DNA of 64,000 nucleotides, taken from contig NZ_JBHULT010000012.1 of the NCBI RefSeq assembly GCF_042684505.1, positions 117,492 through 181,491 of the forward strand. Reading direction: 5' to 3'. Numbering within the stretch: the first letter of the stretch is position 1; each line of letters begins with the position of its first letter. This document shows positions 43,176 through 51,668 of this stretch, in pieces. The DNA is from Salinimicrobium flavum (GTDB taxonomy: Bacteria; Bacteroidota; Bacteroidia; Flavobacteriales; Flavobacteriaceae). The notes below the pieces were generated by a model. It was not told where the DNA came from. It ran no database searches and worked only from the letters and a program-made list of their open reading frames with translations. A program made the position numbers and the translations under genes.

Positions 43176-43814
43176 ATGGATGAACTTGATTTATTAAAAC
43201 AAAACTGGAAAAAGCAGGAAGAGGACCTTCCACGGCTTACCTACGAGCAGATCTATAAAATGCTTTGGAAAAAATCTTCCTCGATCGTGAAGTGGATATT
43301 CGTCATTAGTATTGTAGAACTACTGCTTTCGACTCTACTAAGTATAGGACTGGCAGACAAAGATTACTGGGCCGAAATGGACCAGCTTCAGCTAAAAGGA
43401 TTTACCATTGGTCTTTACGTGGTGAGCTATATGGTAACCTTCTACTTCATTTACCGGTTTTACCGGAATTACAAAAAAATATCGACTACAGATGATGCTG
43501 TAACCCTTATGGAAAACATTTTAAGAACACGAAGAACGGTGAAGACCTATATCGCATTCGTCCTTATTTCATCAGGACTTTCGGCCATTATAGTTGCTTT
43601 CTTCAGCATAAGGAATCACCAGCTGGTTACTCAGGTTGAGGAAACTTCCAAATATTCCTTTGAAATGTTGGACTGGATGAAATTTATTCTTGCAGGAGTG
43701 CTGGTTCTCGCTGTTTTCCTGTGTGCTCTATGGCTTTTTTATAAATTGATCTACGGTATCCTGCTAAGAAGACTGAAACTGAATTACCGGGAACTTAAGA
43801 AACTAGAAGTATAA
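43176..43814 (+). CDS. Four-span membrane protein, putative partner of the ECF sigma factor
   Basis: 212 residues. A soluble N-terminus of about 30 residues (LLKQNWKKQEEDLPRLTYEQ) is followed by four hydrophobic helices (about 35-60, 75-98, 120-142 and 165-195). The short N-terminal tail could bind the sigma factor encoded 5 bases upstream. No zinc-finger anti-sigma motif is present. The assignment rests on position and topology. Confidence 0.7.
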   Translation: MDELDLLKQNWKKQEEDLPRLTYEQIYKMLWKKSSSIVKWIFVISIVELLLSTLLSIGLADKDYWAEMDQLQLKGFTIGLYVVSYMVTFYFIYRFYRNYKKISTTDDAVTLMENILRTRRTVKTYIAFVLISSGLSAIIVAFFSIRNHQLVTQVEETSKYSFEMLDWMKFILAGVLVLAVFLCALWLFYKLIYGILLRRLKLNYRELKKLEV

Positions 43815-43894
43815 ATTTATTTACAAATTACCCTTTTTGTTAGATATCACTGCGTGAGTGTGCAGATTTTGGACTAATCCGTCTAAGATACAGA

Positions 43895-44710
43895 TTATAC
43901 CTCCCCTTCCAGGTCCCATTTCCGGGTGCGGTTCAATTCTTCCATAGCCTCCAGCTCTTCCTGCGGAATGACCTTAAGGAAAGAAGGGTGCTGTTCAATG
44001 GCATATTCCAGCTTTTCCACAATATCTTCAACAGAATCATTTTCATAATCAAAAACCAAAGGCTCTTTGATCTGGAAGGACTGAAGAATTCCCCTTTTTT
44101 TGATCCTGAGTCCTTTTTTATCAAAAGACCTTCGGAAACCATCAATAACTATTGGGATCACCACCGGCTTGTACTGTTTGATAATATGTGCAGTACCTTT
44201 CCTTATGGGTTTGAAAGGTTTAGTGGTTCCCTGGGGAAAAGTGATCACCCAGCCATCTTTTAAAGCGATCCCTATGTTGGTGGTATCATTTAAATTAACC
44301 TCCCGATGTACCTCCTTACCTTTTTCTCTCCATGTTCTTTCAACAGAAACTGCCCCGGCATAGGCCATGAGACGCGTCAAAAATCCGGCTTTCATGGTTT
44401 CTTTGGCAGCAACATAATACATGTTAAGTTTAGGTTGCCACAGGTATCCCACGTTCTTAATATTGTCCACCCTTCCGCTTAGAGCTGCATTGAACACATG
44501 GAACATGGCTGTGACATCGGCAAAATAGGTTTGGTGATTGGAAACGAATAGAACGTTGTTGTCTGGCAGGTTTTTGATGATCTCAGAGCCTTCTATCTTG
44601 AGTTCATTGAACCCTCTATACCGCCGGTGCGATAACACTCCAAAAAGCCTGATCAACCATTTCTTGAAAAAAAGATAATGTCCAAAAGGATTCTTTTTCA
44701 ATAACCCCAT
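43895..44710 (-). CDS. Lysophospholipid acyltransferase (PlsC-like) with variant motifs
   Basis: 271 residues. It belongs to the glycerol-3-phosphate acyltransferase superfamily and probably makes phosphatidate or remodels a membrane lipid. The usual motif I NHxxxxD appears as NHQTYFAD (near residue 57), with five rather than four residues between histidine and aspartate. Motif III, usually EGTR, reads FPQGTTKP (near 160). These variants suggest a distinct subfamily, perhaps with a different acyl acceptor. It has its own TATCTTTG promoter box. Confidence 0.83.
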   Translation of the reverse strand: MGLLKKNPFGHYLFFKKWLIRLFGVLSHRRYRGFNELKIEGSEIIKNLPDNNVLFVSNHQTYFADVTAMFHVFNAALSGRVDNIKNVGYLWQPKLNMYYVAAKETMKAGFLTRLMAYAGAVSVERTWREKGKEVHREVNLNDTTNIGIALKDGWVITFPQGTTKPFKPIRKGTAHIIKQYKPVVIPIVIDGFRRSFDKKGLRIKKRGILQSFQIKEPLVFDYENDSVEDIVEKLEYAIEQHPSFLKVIPQEELEAMEELNRTRKWDLEGEV

Positions 44711-44736
44711 ACAACCCTTACATTTTAAAAGACTAA

Positions 44737-44744
44737 CAAAGATA
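44737..44744 (-). promoter_or_regulatory. -7 promoter box (TATCTTTG) for acyltransferase
   Basis: Exact TAnnTTTG on the minus strand, 26 bases before the start; a TTG lies 15 bases further upstream inside the Nudix gene end. Confidence 0.6.
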
Positions 44745-44756
44745 CTATTTCTGCAG

Positions 44757-45398
44757 TTACAACGCCTTTTGAAGTATTTCTTTCATTTCGTTTAGCATCA
44801 TGGCGGTAGCCCCCCATACAATGTGCCCATTCAGAAGAAATGCAGGCACTTCAATATTAGTGGCATAGGAAGTGCTCAAGGTTTGCTTCGTAAGGCAGGA
44901 ATCACTCATAAAATCATCTATATCTATTTCCAGTACGGCTTCCACCTCTTCTTCCTGCGGAATTAATAGCGGGGTACGATGCATGAGCCCCAGGAATGGT
45001 TGCACCCAGAAATTACTGGGGGGAATGTATAACCGGGTCAATTCCCGAAGCACCGTAACCTCCTGCCTTGGGATCCCAACTTCTTCTTCTGTTTCCCTAA
45101 GGGCAGTATGCATCAGGTTCAGGTCCTCGTCTTCCACCCTTCCGCCCGGAAAGCCTATCTGATTTGAATGAACCCCTTTGTAGGTTTTCCGAAGGATAAG
45201 CACAAATTTGGTCTCTTGTTGTTCCCCTGGATAAAAAACCGCCATTACCGCAGCCTGTTTCGGCCTTTGCTGTTCTATATTCAGATTTTCCAGCTCCTGA
45301 AGTCGGAGCATGGGGGCCAATTTAAAGTGGGCCTCCTCTCCCGGAAGCTGAATTTTTCTTAATTTCGGACTTTTATATAGAAAATTATCAAAATCCAT
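44757..45398 (-). CDS. Nudix hydrolase, CoA pyrophosphatase type
   Basis: 213 residues. The Nudix box is visible as GGRVEDEDLNL followed by ALRETEEEVGI (near residues 100-125). The upstream segment LILRKTYKGVHSNQIGFPGG matches the CoA-specific signature that precedes the box in NudL-type enzymes. It likely splits CoA or its oxidised forms into 3',5'-ADP and phosphopantetheine. Its ATG shares two bases with the ATG of the divergent cyclophilin gene. Confidence 0.87.
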   Translation of the reverse strand: MDFDNFLYKSPKLRKIQLPGEEAHFKLAPMLRLQELENLNIEQQRPKQAAVMAVFYPGEQQETKFVLILRKTYKGVHSNQIGFPGGRVEDEDLNLMHTALRETEEEVGIPRQEVTVLRELTRLYIPPSNFWVQPFLGLMHRTPLLIPQEEEVEAVLEIDIDDFMSDSCLTKQTLSTSYATNIEVPAFLLNGHIVWGATAMMLNEMKEILQKAL

Positions 45399-46128
45399 GA
45401 CGCGTCATTTAATCGTGCTTTTATCGGTTCTTTTCCTTCTAACAGCCTGTGAAGATAAGCAATCTTCCAGAAAAAAATCTTCCACTCCAACCCCTGAAGT
45501 AACGGAAAAAAACGATACCGTAAAAGAGAATTCCGAGGAAGATAGAAAAGAGGAGGAAGTCCCTGAAAAACCTGAAGGACCTCTCATTGTCCAGGAAGAA
45601 TTCATTCCTTTTATGATGCAATATGGCAAAGATAACCCCGAAGATAGAATCAGGATAAAAACACGTTTTGGAAACATAGACGTTCAATTGTATCATGACA
45701 CTCCGCTGCACCGGGCCAATTTTATCTTTCTGGTCAAACAGAATTATTTTGATAAGAATTTTTTTCACAGGGTAGCAGATGGTTTTGTGGTACAGGGAGG
45801 CAATTCAGATCTTCCCGACACCAATATCAAGCGACACTACATAGGGGATTACCTGATACCCAGCGAATTTGATGCAGGCCATAAACATGTTCGGGGAGCA
45901 TTTTCAGCCGCCAAGTATGCAGAGCAGAATGTGAGTAAAGCTTCTTCTCCCTACGAGTTCTTTATTGTACAGAGCGAAAGGGGGGCTCACCACCTCGATA
46001 ATGATCATACCGTCTTTGGAAGGGTGATAAGAGGGATGGATGTGGTAGATGAAATTTCAAAAGTAGAAACAGACGAAAGCGAGTGGCCCAGGCAGAATAT
46101 TTATCTCAATGTCGAGATATTGGACTAA
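45397..46128 (+). CDS. Cyclophilin-type peptidyl-prolyl isomerase, lipoprotein
   Basis: 243 residues. The lipoprotein signal LFLLTACEDKQ is followed by a long Glu/Lys-rich linker (about 25-70) and a cyclophilin domain (about 85-240). Family motifs are LHRANFIFLVKQNYFDKNFFHR (in shortened form FFHRVADGFVVQGG near 125) and the later FGRVIRGMDVVDEI (near 208). It assists folding of exported proteins at proline bonds. The start codon overlaps the start of the divergent Nudix gene, and its stop overlaps the end of the convergent RDD gene by 4 bases. Confidence 0.9.
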   Translation: MTRHLIVLLSVLFLLTACEDKQSSRKKSSTPTPEVTEKNDTVKENSEEDRKEEEVPEKPEGPLIVQEEFIPFMMQYGKDNPEDRIRIKTRFGNIDVQLYHDTPLHRANFIFLVKQNYFDKNFFHRVADGFVVQGGNSDLPDTNIKRHYIGDYLIPSEFDAGHKHVRGAFSAAKYAEQNVSKASSPYEFFIVQSERGAHHLDNDHTVFGRVIRGMDVVDEISKVETDESEWPRQNIYLNVEILD

Positions 46129-46838
46129 TGCCTGGTGTAGTAAGTGTAATCGTTAAGAACATTCTTTATAAACTCGGTCGGTTTCTCTTCAGGAGTCACA
46201 CCCAGTATGTCTGACAACTTCAGGGACAAAGATCTGATCACTTTGTAATTTGAGGTGCGCAGGGCATCCTGGTACAGGTTTTTGATCTCCTGCACATCTT
46301 TATCGGAAAGCAAAGAAACCTGTGGATAGACCGGACTATAATCATCAGGAAGCTCCATAAGCAAAGTGCCTTCAATTCCCACTCTCTCCTTTTCGGAAAT
46401 AACAGTTGTTCCTGCAGCAAGGTCTCCCAGGCGTTGCCCTTTACCATTAATGATGATAGTAACTACAGCTACGCTACCACTGGTGATGGTAATATCTACA
46501 ATACGCAGCAGCCATCTCACAAGGTAATTCGAAAGAGCGGGTTTGGTGCCATCAAGTTTTACTACCCTAAGATCAAGGGCAGCTTTACCGGGGCTACGCC
46601 CGTCCCAGAAAACCTCCCATAAAAGAAAATAGAGCATCAACGGTAAACCAATGATCAGGGAATAGACCCATTCTTCACCTCCCGAAAAATCAAGTGCGGT
46701 CATTATAAAAATAATGAGGATCAAATATGAAAGCATAATAAGGGCATCGATAAGGTAAGCCAGAATTCGCTCTCCCACCCCCGCAACATTCTGGGTAATG
46801 CTGATATTTTGAGCGGTTTCTATTTGAAAATTATCCAT
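46125..46838 (-). CDS. RDD-family membrane protein
   Basis: 237 residues. It has the RDD-family helices (about 28-50 and 60-80, another near 105-130) and the conserved RSPGKAALDLRVV segment (near 88) with the arginine and aspartate that name the family. The C-terminal ~90 residues are soluble. It is divergent from the SpoIIM-like gene, 34 bases away, and belongs to the MoxR/DUF58 cluster; RDD genes accompany this cluster in several phyla. Molecular role unknown; some RDD proteins affect ion exchange. Confidence 0.85.
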   Translation of the reverse strand: MDNFQIETAQNISITQNVAGVGERILAYLIDALIMLSYLILIIFIMTALDFSGGEEWVYSLIIGLPLMLYFLLWEVFWDGRSPGKAALDLRVVKLDGTKPALSNYLVRWLLRIVDITITSGSVAVVTIIINGKGQRLGDLAAGTTVISEKERVGIEGTLLMELPDDYSPVYPQVSLLSDKDVQEIKNLYQDALRTSNYKVIRSLSLKLSDILGVTPEEKPTEFIKNVLNDYTYYTRH

Positions 46839-46872
46839 TTAATACGTTTCTTTGATACAAAGTAAAAGAGAA

Positions 46873-47865
46873 ATGCGCGAGGCTGCTTTCGTCAGGCAAA
46901 ATAAGGATAAATGGACAAGTTTTGAAAGAGCCCTGCAAAATAATGTCAGAACCCCTCCAGATGAACTTTCGGCATTATACCTGGAAGTAACAGATGATCT
47001 GAGCTATGCCCAGACCTTTTATCCTCAAAGCAACACTTTAATCTACCTTAACACACTGGCTTCTAAAGCCCACCAAAGAATTTATAAGACCAAAAGGGAA
47101 AGCCCAAACAGGATTATAACCTTTTTCACTCATGAATTTCCAAGGGAGTTCTATTCATACCAGAAACAACTGCTCCTGGCCTTCATAATCTTTATGGTCT
47201 TTGCTGCGGCCGGAAGTTTTTCCGCAGCAACAGACGGTTCTTTTGTACGGGCGGTAATGGGTGATGCCTATGTGAATATGACCCTCGAAAATATTGAAAA
47301 TCAAGATCCTATGGCTGTCTATAAACAAATGGGTGAAATGGACATGTTCCTTGGTATAACCATCAATAACATCAGGGTAGCCCTAATGGCTTTCGTTTTT
47401 GGAATATTCTATGGAGCCGGCACTGTGTTCATTATCATGCAGAACGCAGTAATGCTGGGATCTTTCCAGTACTTTTTTTATGACCAGGGGATACTATGGG
47501 AATCGGTAAGAACGATTTGGATCCATGGGGCGATCGAGATCTCTGTGATCATAGTGGCAGCATGCGCAGGACTGGTAGTTGGTAAAGGCCTTCTCTTTCC
47601 GGGAACTTATACCAGGCTCACTTCATTCGTTAGAGGCATAAAGGCCGGCTTAAAGATCGTTATCAGCACAGTACCCTTTTTTATAGTTGCCGGTTTTCTT
47701 GAAGGTTTTGTAACCAGGCGCACAGGGATGCCCGATTGGCTTGCAATAACGATCATCAGCCTCTCCTTTGGCATTATCCTGTTCTATTACGTGTATTATC
47801 CAATTTATCTTAACCACCAAAATTCTAATGACCAAAAATCCAATAATATTCCAGAGGCAGCGTGA
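46873..47865 (+). CDS. SpoIIM-like (stage II sporulation protein M, DUF95) membrane protein
   Basis: 330 residues from ATG 46873; a TTG at 46852 is in frame but the natural N-terminus MREAAFVRQNKDKW is at the ATG. A soluble N-terminal ~95 residues precede several membrane helices (first near 105-125, then 175-200, 215-240, 260-285, 295-315). The central segment NNIRVALMAFVFGIFYGAGT is typical of the family. The organism does not sporulate on this evidence; SpoIIM relatives are regular members of MoxR/DUF58 clusters. The next gene begins inside its 3' end. Confidence 0.85.
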   Translation: MREAAFVRQNKDKWTSFERALQNNVRTPPDELSALYLEVTDDLSYAQTFYPQSNTLIYLNTLASKAHQRIYKTKRESPNRIITFFTHEFPREFYSYQKQLLLAFIIFMVFAAAGSFSAATDGSFVRAVMGDAYVNMTLENIENQDPMAVYKQMGEMDMFLGITINNIRVALMAFVFGIFYGAGTVFIIMQNAVMLGSFQYFFYDQGILWESVRTIWIHGAIEISVIIVAACAGLVVGKGLLFPGTYTRLTSFVRGIKAGLKIVISTVPFFIVAGFLEGFVTRRTGMPDWLAITIISLSFGIILFYYVYYPIYLNHQNSNDQKSNNIPEAA

Positions 47866-48712
47866 TCTGGGAGAGATCATTACTGATACTTTCAAATTTA
47901 TCAGGGAAAATTTCAGGATCCTTGGCAAATTGATCTTCAGGATCACTGCTCCCGTTTTTATCATTCTGCTGTTCGCTATTGCGTACTATTCTTATCTTGG
48001 GCTCGATTCATTTAACAATCCTTTCTTTGGTATTAGCACCGGGGTTAACCTGGACATGTATTTTATCTCCATTTTCATCCTGGTCACCTCCTTACTTGCG
48101 TTTTATATTTTACTCTATTCCACAATTTTACATCTTATTGGATCCTACATCAGGAATGAAGGAAGAATTAATGAAAATGAAGTTTACAGCGGAGTAAAAA
48201 GCGATTTCGGGAGTATGCTTGGGCTTTTTCTGTTAATTGGATTGATGACGGGAGCCGGCCTGTTGCTATGCATTCTTCCTGGAGTATATTTATGGGTACC
48301 ACTATCCCTTACTCCGGCGATCCTGGTGATGGGAAAAGGAGATTCTGTCATTGATACCATCAGTAATTCTTTTACTCTCGTCAAGGACAACTGGTGGGTC
48401 ACATTTTGGTCACTTTTCGTGATCACTCTTCTGGTCTACATTATTGGACTTGTTTTCCAGCTGCCGCTTATATTTTACGTATTTATTAAAGCTCTCATGG
48501 GCTCTCAGGAAGTAAGCGTGGCAGATCCTGCATCATTCGTAGATTGGGTATATATTGTTTTTAATGTGATCGCTTCCCTGGCTCAGTATCTTCTAACAAG
48601 TATCCTGGTCGTTGCCTCTGCTTTTATTTATTTTGATCTGGATGAAAAGAAGTATTCCACAGGATCCTTCAAGACCATATCGAACCTGGGTGCTTCAGAA
48701 AAAGATCAATGA
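47828..48712 (+). CDS. Multi-span membrane protein of the MoxR/DUF58 cluster
   Basis: 294 residues from ATG 47828 (MTKNPIIFQRQRDLGEIITD); a longer reading from 47768 is unlikely because it runs deep into the SpoIIM-like gene. About six hydrophobic helices follow a short cytoplasmic N-terminus. The chosen start overlaps the upstream gene by 38 bases, and the stop overlaps the next start (ATGA). No named family can be given with confidence; the pattern is like glycerophosphoryl diester phosphodiesterase membrane-domain proteins. Confidence 0.75.
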   Translation: MTKNPIIFQRQRDLGEIITDTFKFIRENFRILGKLIFRITAPVFIILLFAIAYYSYLGLDSFNNPFFGISTGVNLDMYFISIFILVTSLLAFYILLYSTILHLIGSYIRNEGRINENEVYSGVKSDFGSMLGLFLLIGLMTGAGLLLCILPGVYLWVPLSLTPAILVMGKGDSVIDTISNSFTLVKDNWWVTFWSLFVITLLVYIIGLVFQLPLIFYVFIKALMGSQEVSVADPASFVDWVYIVFNVIASLAQYLLTSILVVASAFIYFDLDEKKYSTGSFKTISNLGASEKDQ

Positions 48713-49482
48713 GGGGGCTAAATCTCATAATATTGCTCATTTTAATTACCGTTGGCGCGACCGGCTTCTCCCAGGACACTATTGGCCCGGTGAAAGATGA
48801 GTTAAGGGTGGTGAAGAAAGAATTGGCCACCCCCGTTCCTCTTGAATTTGACCGGGAAAAAATGAGTTCCCTTAAGAAAAACCCTCAATTCAATTATTCT
48901 GAAAAGCTGGAGGATGAGAGCTGGGGGACCACTTTTAAGAGATATCTTAAAATGCACTGGCAAAATTTTCTCAACTGGTTGCTGGGGGATAAAACCGTGC
49001 CTGCTGTGGTTGCTTTTTTAATACAGAGTTTACCTTACCTGTTAATTCTTTTCCTGATAGGGATCAGCGCCTATCTCTTTTCCAAATTCAACCCGTTTTC
49101 CCCTCCGGGCCAATCCGCAAAACCAGGTGTTATCCTGGAGGACGAAGAGCAGATCATCAGGACTGCGAACATCAGGGACCTTATTAATAAGGCAATAGAA
49201 AAGGAAAATTACCGGCTGGCGGTACGTTACCACTTTTTATATATTCTTCAACAATTAAGTGAAAAGGAGATCGTGGCCTATGACCCCTCCAAAACAGATG
49301 AAGATTATCTTTCAGAGATCTCTTCGGAAGGTCTTAAGGTTCAGTACCGCAAAGTAAACCGTATCTATGATTTTATTTGGTACGGGGATTTTATGGCCGG
49401 TAAAGAAGAATATCAAAAAATCCAACAGGAATTTCGCAGAACCGAAGTTCTTATAATCCCGGGGAATGAGCAAAACTTATAA
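48709..49482 (+). CDS. DUF4129 domain protein
   Basis: 257 residues. A signal segment (VGATGFSQ) starts the protein, then a periplasmic stretch, one strong membrane helix (about 105-125), and a cytoplasmic DUF4129 domain at the C-terminus (AVRYHFLYILQQLSEKEIV near 165, ending RIYDFIWYGDFM). The ATGA overlap with the previous gene and a 17-base overlap with the next show translational coupling. DUF4129 genes also occur near transglutaminase-like genes; here no such domain is present. Confidence 0.85.
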   Translation: MRGLNLIILLILITVGATGFSQDTIGPVKDELRVVKKELATPVPLEFDREKMSSLKKNPQFNYSEKLEDESWGTTFKRYLKMHWQNFLNWLLGDKTVPAVVAFLIQSLPYLLILFLIGISAYLFSKFNPFSPPGQSAKPGVILEDEEQIIRTANIRDLINKAIEKENYRLAVRYHFLYILQQLSEKEIVAYDPSKTDEDYLSEISSEGLKVQYRKVNRIYDFIWYGDFMAGKEEYQKIQQEFRRTEVLIIPGNEQNL

Positions 49483-50677
49483 AATATTGTTAGGACTGAT
49501 GGTCTTTCTGCTTGTGTTGCTCACCTGGCTGGAGGCAAGTGAACCCGATGAATTAAACTGGAGCCCCAGTTATTCGGCAGAAGACAAGATCCCTTTAGGT
49601 TCTTACGTTCTTTACGAAAACCTGAAGGAACAAGATCTTTCGGTTAAGGGGGTCGATTTTCCTCCTTTTGATTTCCTGAAGGATTCCCTTCAAAACGGCA
49701 CTTACTTTTTCCTCAATAATGAGATCAATATTCATGACAGTGAACTTAAGAGACTGCTATCATGGGTTGAACGGGGCAATACAGCTTTTTTGAGTGCCGA
49801 AAGGTTCAGCCCCAACCTACTGGACACTCTAAAGATCAAGGTGGGTCTTGCTACTCCCAAAGGAGGATTTTCATCCAAACCCCGGCTAAATCTTACAGAT
49901 TTAAATTTAAAAAAGGAGCAGGCTTTTCTTTATAACAAGGAAACGTATCATTTTGTTATTAAGGAGTATGATACTTTGAATCAAATGGTGTTGGGAGTTT
50001 CGGGGTTGGAGGCAGATTCACTGGAGATAAAGGATCCAGCTATCAATTTTGTCATGGATTCAATTGGAAAGGGTGCTATCTTTCTTCACACCACGCCGCA
50101 GGCTTTCAGTAATTATTTTTTGCTCTATGAAGAAAATGTCGCTTATGCAGAAAGGGCACTGGGATATCTCCCAAAAGGAAAAGACCTTTTTTGGGATCAG
50201 TACTATAAGGCAGGAAAAGCTTACAATACTTCCCCTCTTTTTGTCCTTCTGAGGTTTAAACAACTTAAATGGGCCTATTATTTTATGTTCATTGGGGGAA
50301 TATTGTTTATCATATTCGCAGGAAAACGAAAACAACGTAGCATTCCGGTGGTAAACCCACTGCAAAACCAGTCTTACCACTTCACTCGTACTGTTGCAGG
50401 ACTCTACCTTAAGACCGGTGAATATAAAACGATAACCTCCAAACAAATTATTTTATTTTTAGATTATATTCGAACGAAGTACAGGATTCCTACAGATCAG
50501 GTCAATGAAGAATTTTACCGGCAACTGGCCGGGCTAAGTAATAACTCTGTGAAAGAGGTAAAAGAATTGTGGAGATTAATGGCAACAATTGAAGAAAAAG
50601 AGCAGGTATCCAAAGAGGAACTGCTAAAGTTAAATAAAGCCATTAAGGCTTTCAAAAAAGATGAAAATGGAAAATAA
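49466..50677 (+). CDS. DUF4350 domain protein
   Basis: 403 residues. An N-terminal membrane helix (about 5-22) is followed by a DUF4350 domain (about 35-230, with GSYVLYENL and FLNNEINIHDSELKRLLSWV). A second membrane helix lies near 272-288 and a cytoplasmic helical tail follows. It lies between DUF4129 and MoxR with overlaps at both ends, exactly the order seen in related clusters. The domain resembles a ThuA/glutamine-amidotransferase-like fold without obvious catalytic residues. Function unknown. Confidence 0.82.
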   Translation: MSKTYKILLGLMVFLLVLLTWLEASEPDELNWSPSYSAEDKIPLGSYVLYENLKEQDLSVKGVDFPPFDFLKDSLQNGTYFFLNNEINIHDSELKRLLSWVERGNTAFLSAERFSPNLLDTLKIKVGLATPKGGFSSKPRLNLTDLNLKKEQAFLYNKETYHFVIKEYDTLNQMVLGVSGLEADSLEIKDPAINFVMDSIGKGAIFLHTTPQAFSNYFLLYEENVAYAERALGYLPKGKDLFWDQYYKAGKAYNTSPLFVLLRFKQLKWAYYFMFIGGILFIIFAGKRKQRSIPVVNPLQNQSYHFTRTVAGLYLKTGEYKTITSKQIILFLDYIRTKYRIPTDQVNEEFYRQLAGLSNNSVKEVKELWRLMATIEEKEQVSKEELLKLNKAIKAFKKDENGK

Positions 50678-51665
50678 AGAAGTGGGTAACGAAGAGATAA
50701 GGTTTGAGAACCGGATCCCTTTGGAGGAACTGAAACTGGCAGTTGAAAACCTGAAATCACAGCTTTCCAAAATAATTATAGGTCAGGAAGATTTTATTGA
50801 ATTGCTTATCGTGAGCCTGTTGGCAGATGGGCATGTTTTGATAGAAGGTGTACCCGGAGTCGCGAAGACTATAACGGCTAAATTATTCGCGCGTACTCTG
50901 GAAACGGATTTTAGTCGCATTCAGTTTACACCAGATCTTATGCCTAGTGATGTTTTGGGAACCTCTGTGCTGAATCCAAAAACTTCAGACTTTGAATTTA
51001 AACCCGGACCCGTCTTTTCCAACATTATCTTAATTGACGAGATCAACCGTGCACCTGCAAAAACCCAGGCAGCCTTATTTGAGGTCATGGAAGAGCGGCA
51101 GATCACCATTGACGGGAAGAAGCACACCATGAAACCGCCCTTTATGGTTATTGCAACTCAAAACCCTATCGAGCAGGAAGGAACCTATGCCTTACCCGAG
51201 GCCCAGCTGGATCGTTTCCTGTTCAAGATCAAGGTGGGATATCCCAGCCTGGAGGAAGAAGTAAAGATCCTGCAGACCCATCATGACCGGGCCGGTAGTG
51301 ACCCCCTTGAAATCATTGAAACTGTTCTTGACCCGGAAAAACTTCAGAAGTTAAGGGTTCAGATTAAAGGCATTCGCGTTGAAGAAAAGTTACTACAGTA
51401 TATCGCACAGCTGGTGATCAACACCCGAAATCATCCACATCTTTATTTAGGTGGCTCCCCCCGTGCATCTATTGCCATCATGAATGCATCAAAAGCACTT
51501 GCTGCTATCCATGGCCGGGATTTTGTTATTCCCGAGGATATCAGAAAAACGCTGGCCCCGGTGCTTGGTCACCGTATAATTCTGTCTCCTGAAAAGGAAA
51601 TGGAGGGAATGACTCCCGAAAAGGTAATTGACCTGATCGCCCATTCCATAGAAATTCCCAGGTAA
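50661..51665 (+). CDS. MoxR-family AAA+ ATPase
   Basis: 334 residues. Walker A is GVPGVAKT (near residue 60), Walker B is IILIDEINRAPAK (near 123), sensor I is VIATQNPIEQEGTYALPEAQLDRF (within 165-188), and the C-terminal lid domain carries GGSPRAS (near 268). MoxR ATPases act as chaperones that insert or activate partner proteins, usually through a von Willebrand-like partner. The DUF58 gene follows after 3 bases and would encode that partner. Cytoplasmic, working at the membrane proteins of the cluster. Confidence 0.93.
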   Translation: MKMENKEVGNEEIRFENRIPLEELKLAVENLKSQLSKIIIGQEDFIELLIVSLLADGHVLIEGVPGVAKTITAKLFARTLETDFSRIQFTPDLMPSDVLGTSVLNPKTSDFEFKPGPVFSNIILIDEINRAPAKTQAALFEVMEERQITIDGKKHTMKPPFMVIATQNPIEQEGTYALPEAQLDRFLFKIKVGYPSLEEEVKILQTHHDRAGSDPLEIIETVLDPEKLQKLRVQIKGIRVEEKLLQYIAQLVINTRNHPHLYLGGSPRASIAIMNASKALAAIHGRDFVIPEDIRKTLAPVLGHRIILSPEKEMEGMTPEKVIDLIAHSIEIPR

Positions 51666-51668
51666 CCT

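Noticed and set aside
47768..47827. Longer start for the membrane protein after the SpoIIM-like gene
   Set aside because: It would overlap the upstream gene by almost 100 bases with an unusual N-terminus; ATG 47828 gives a normal one.
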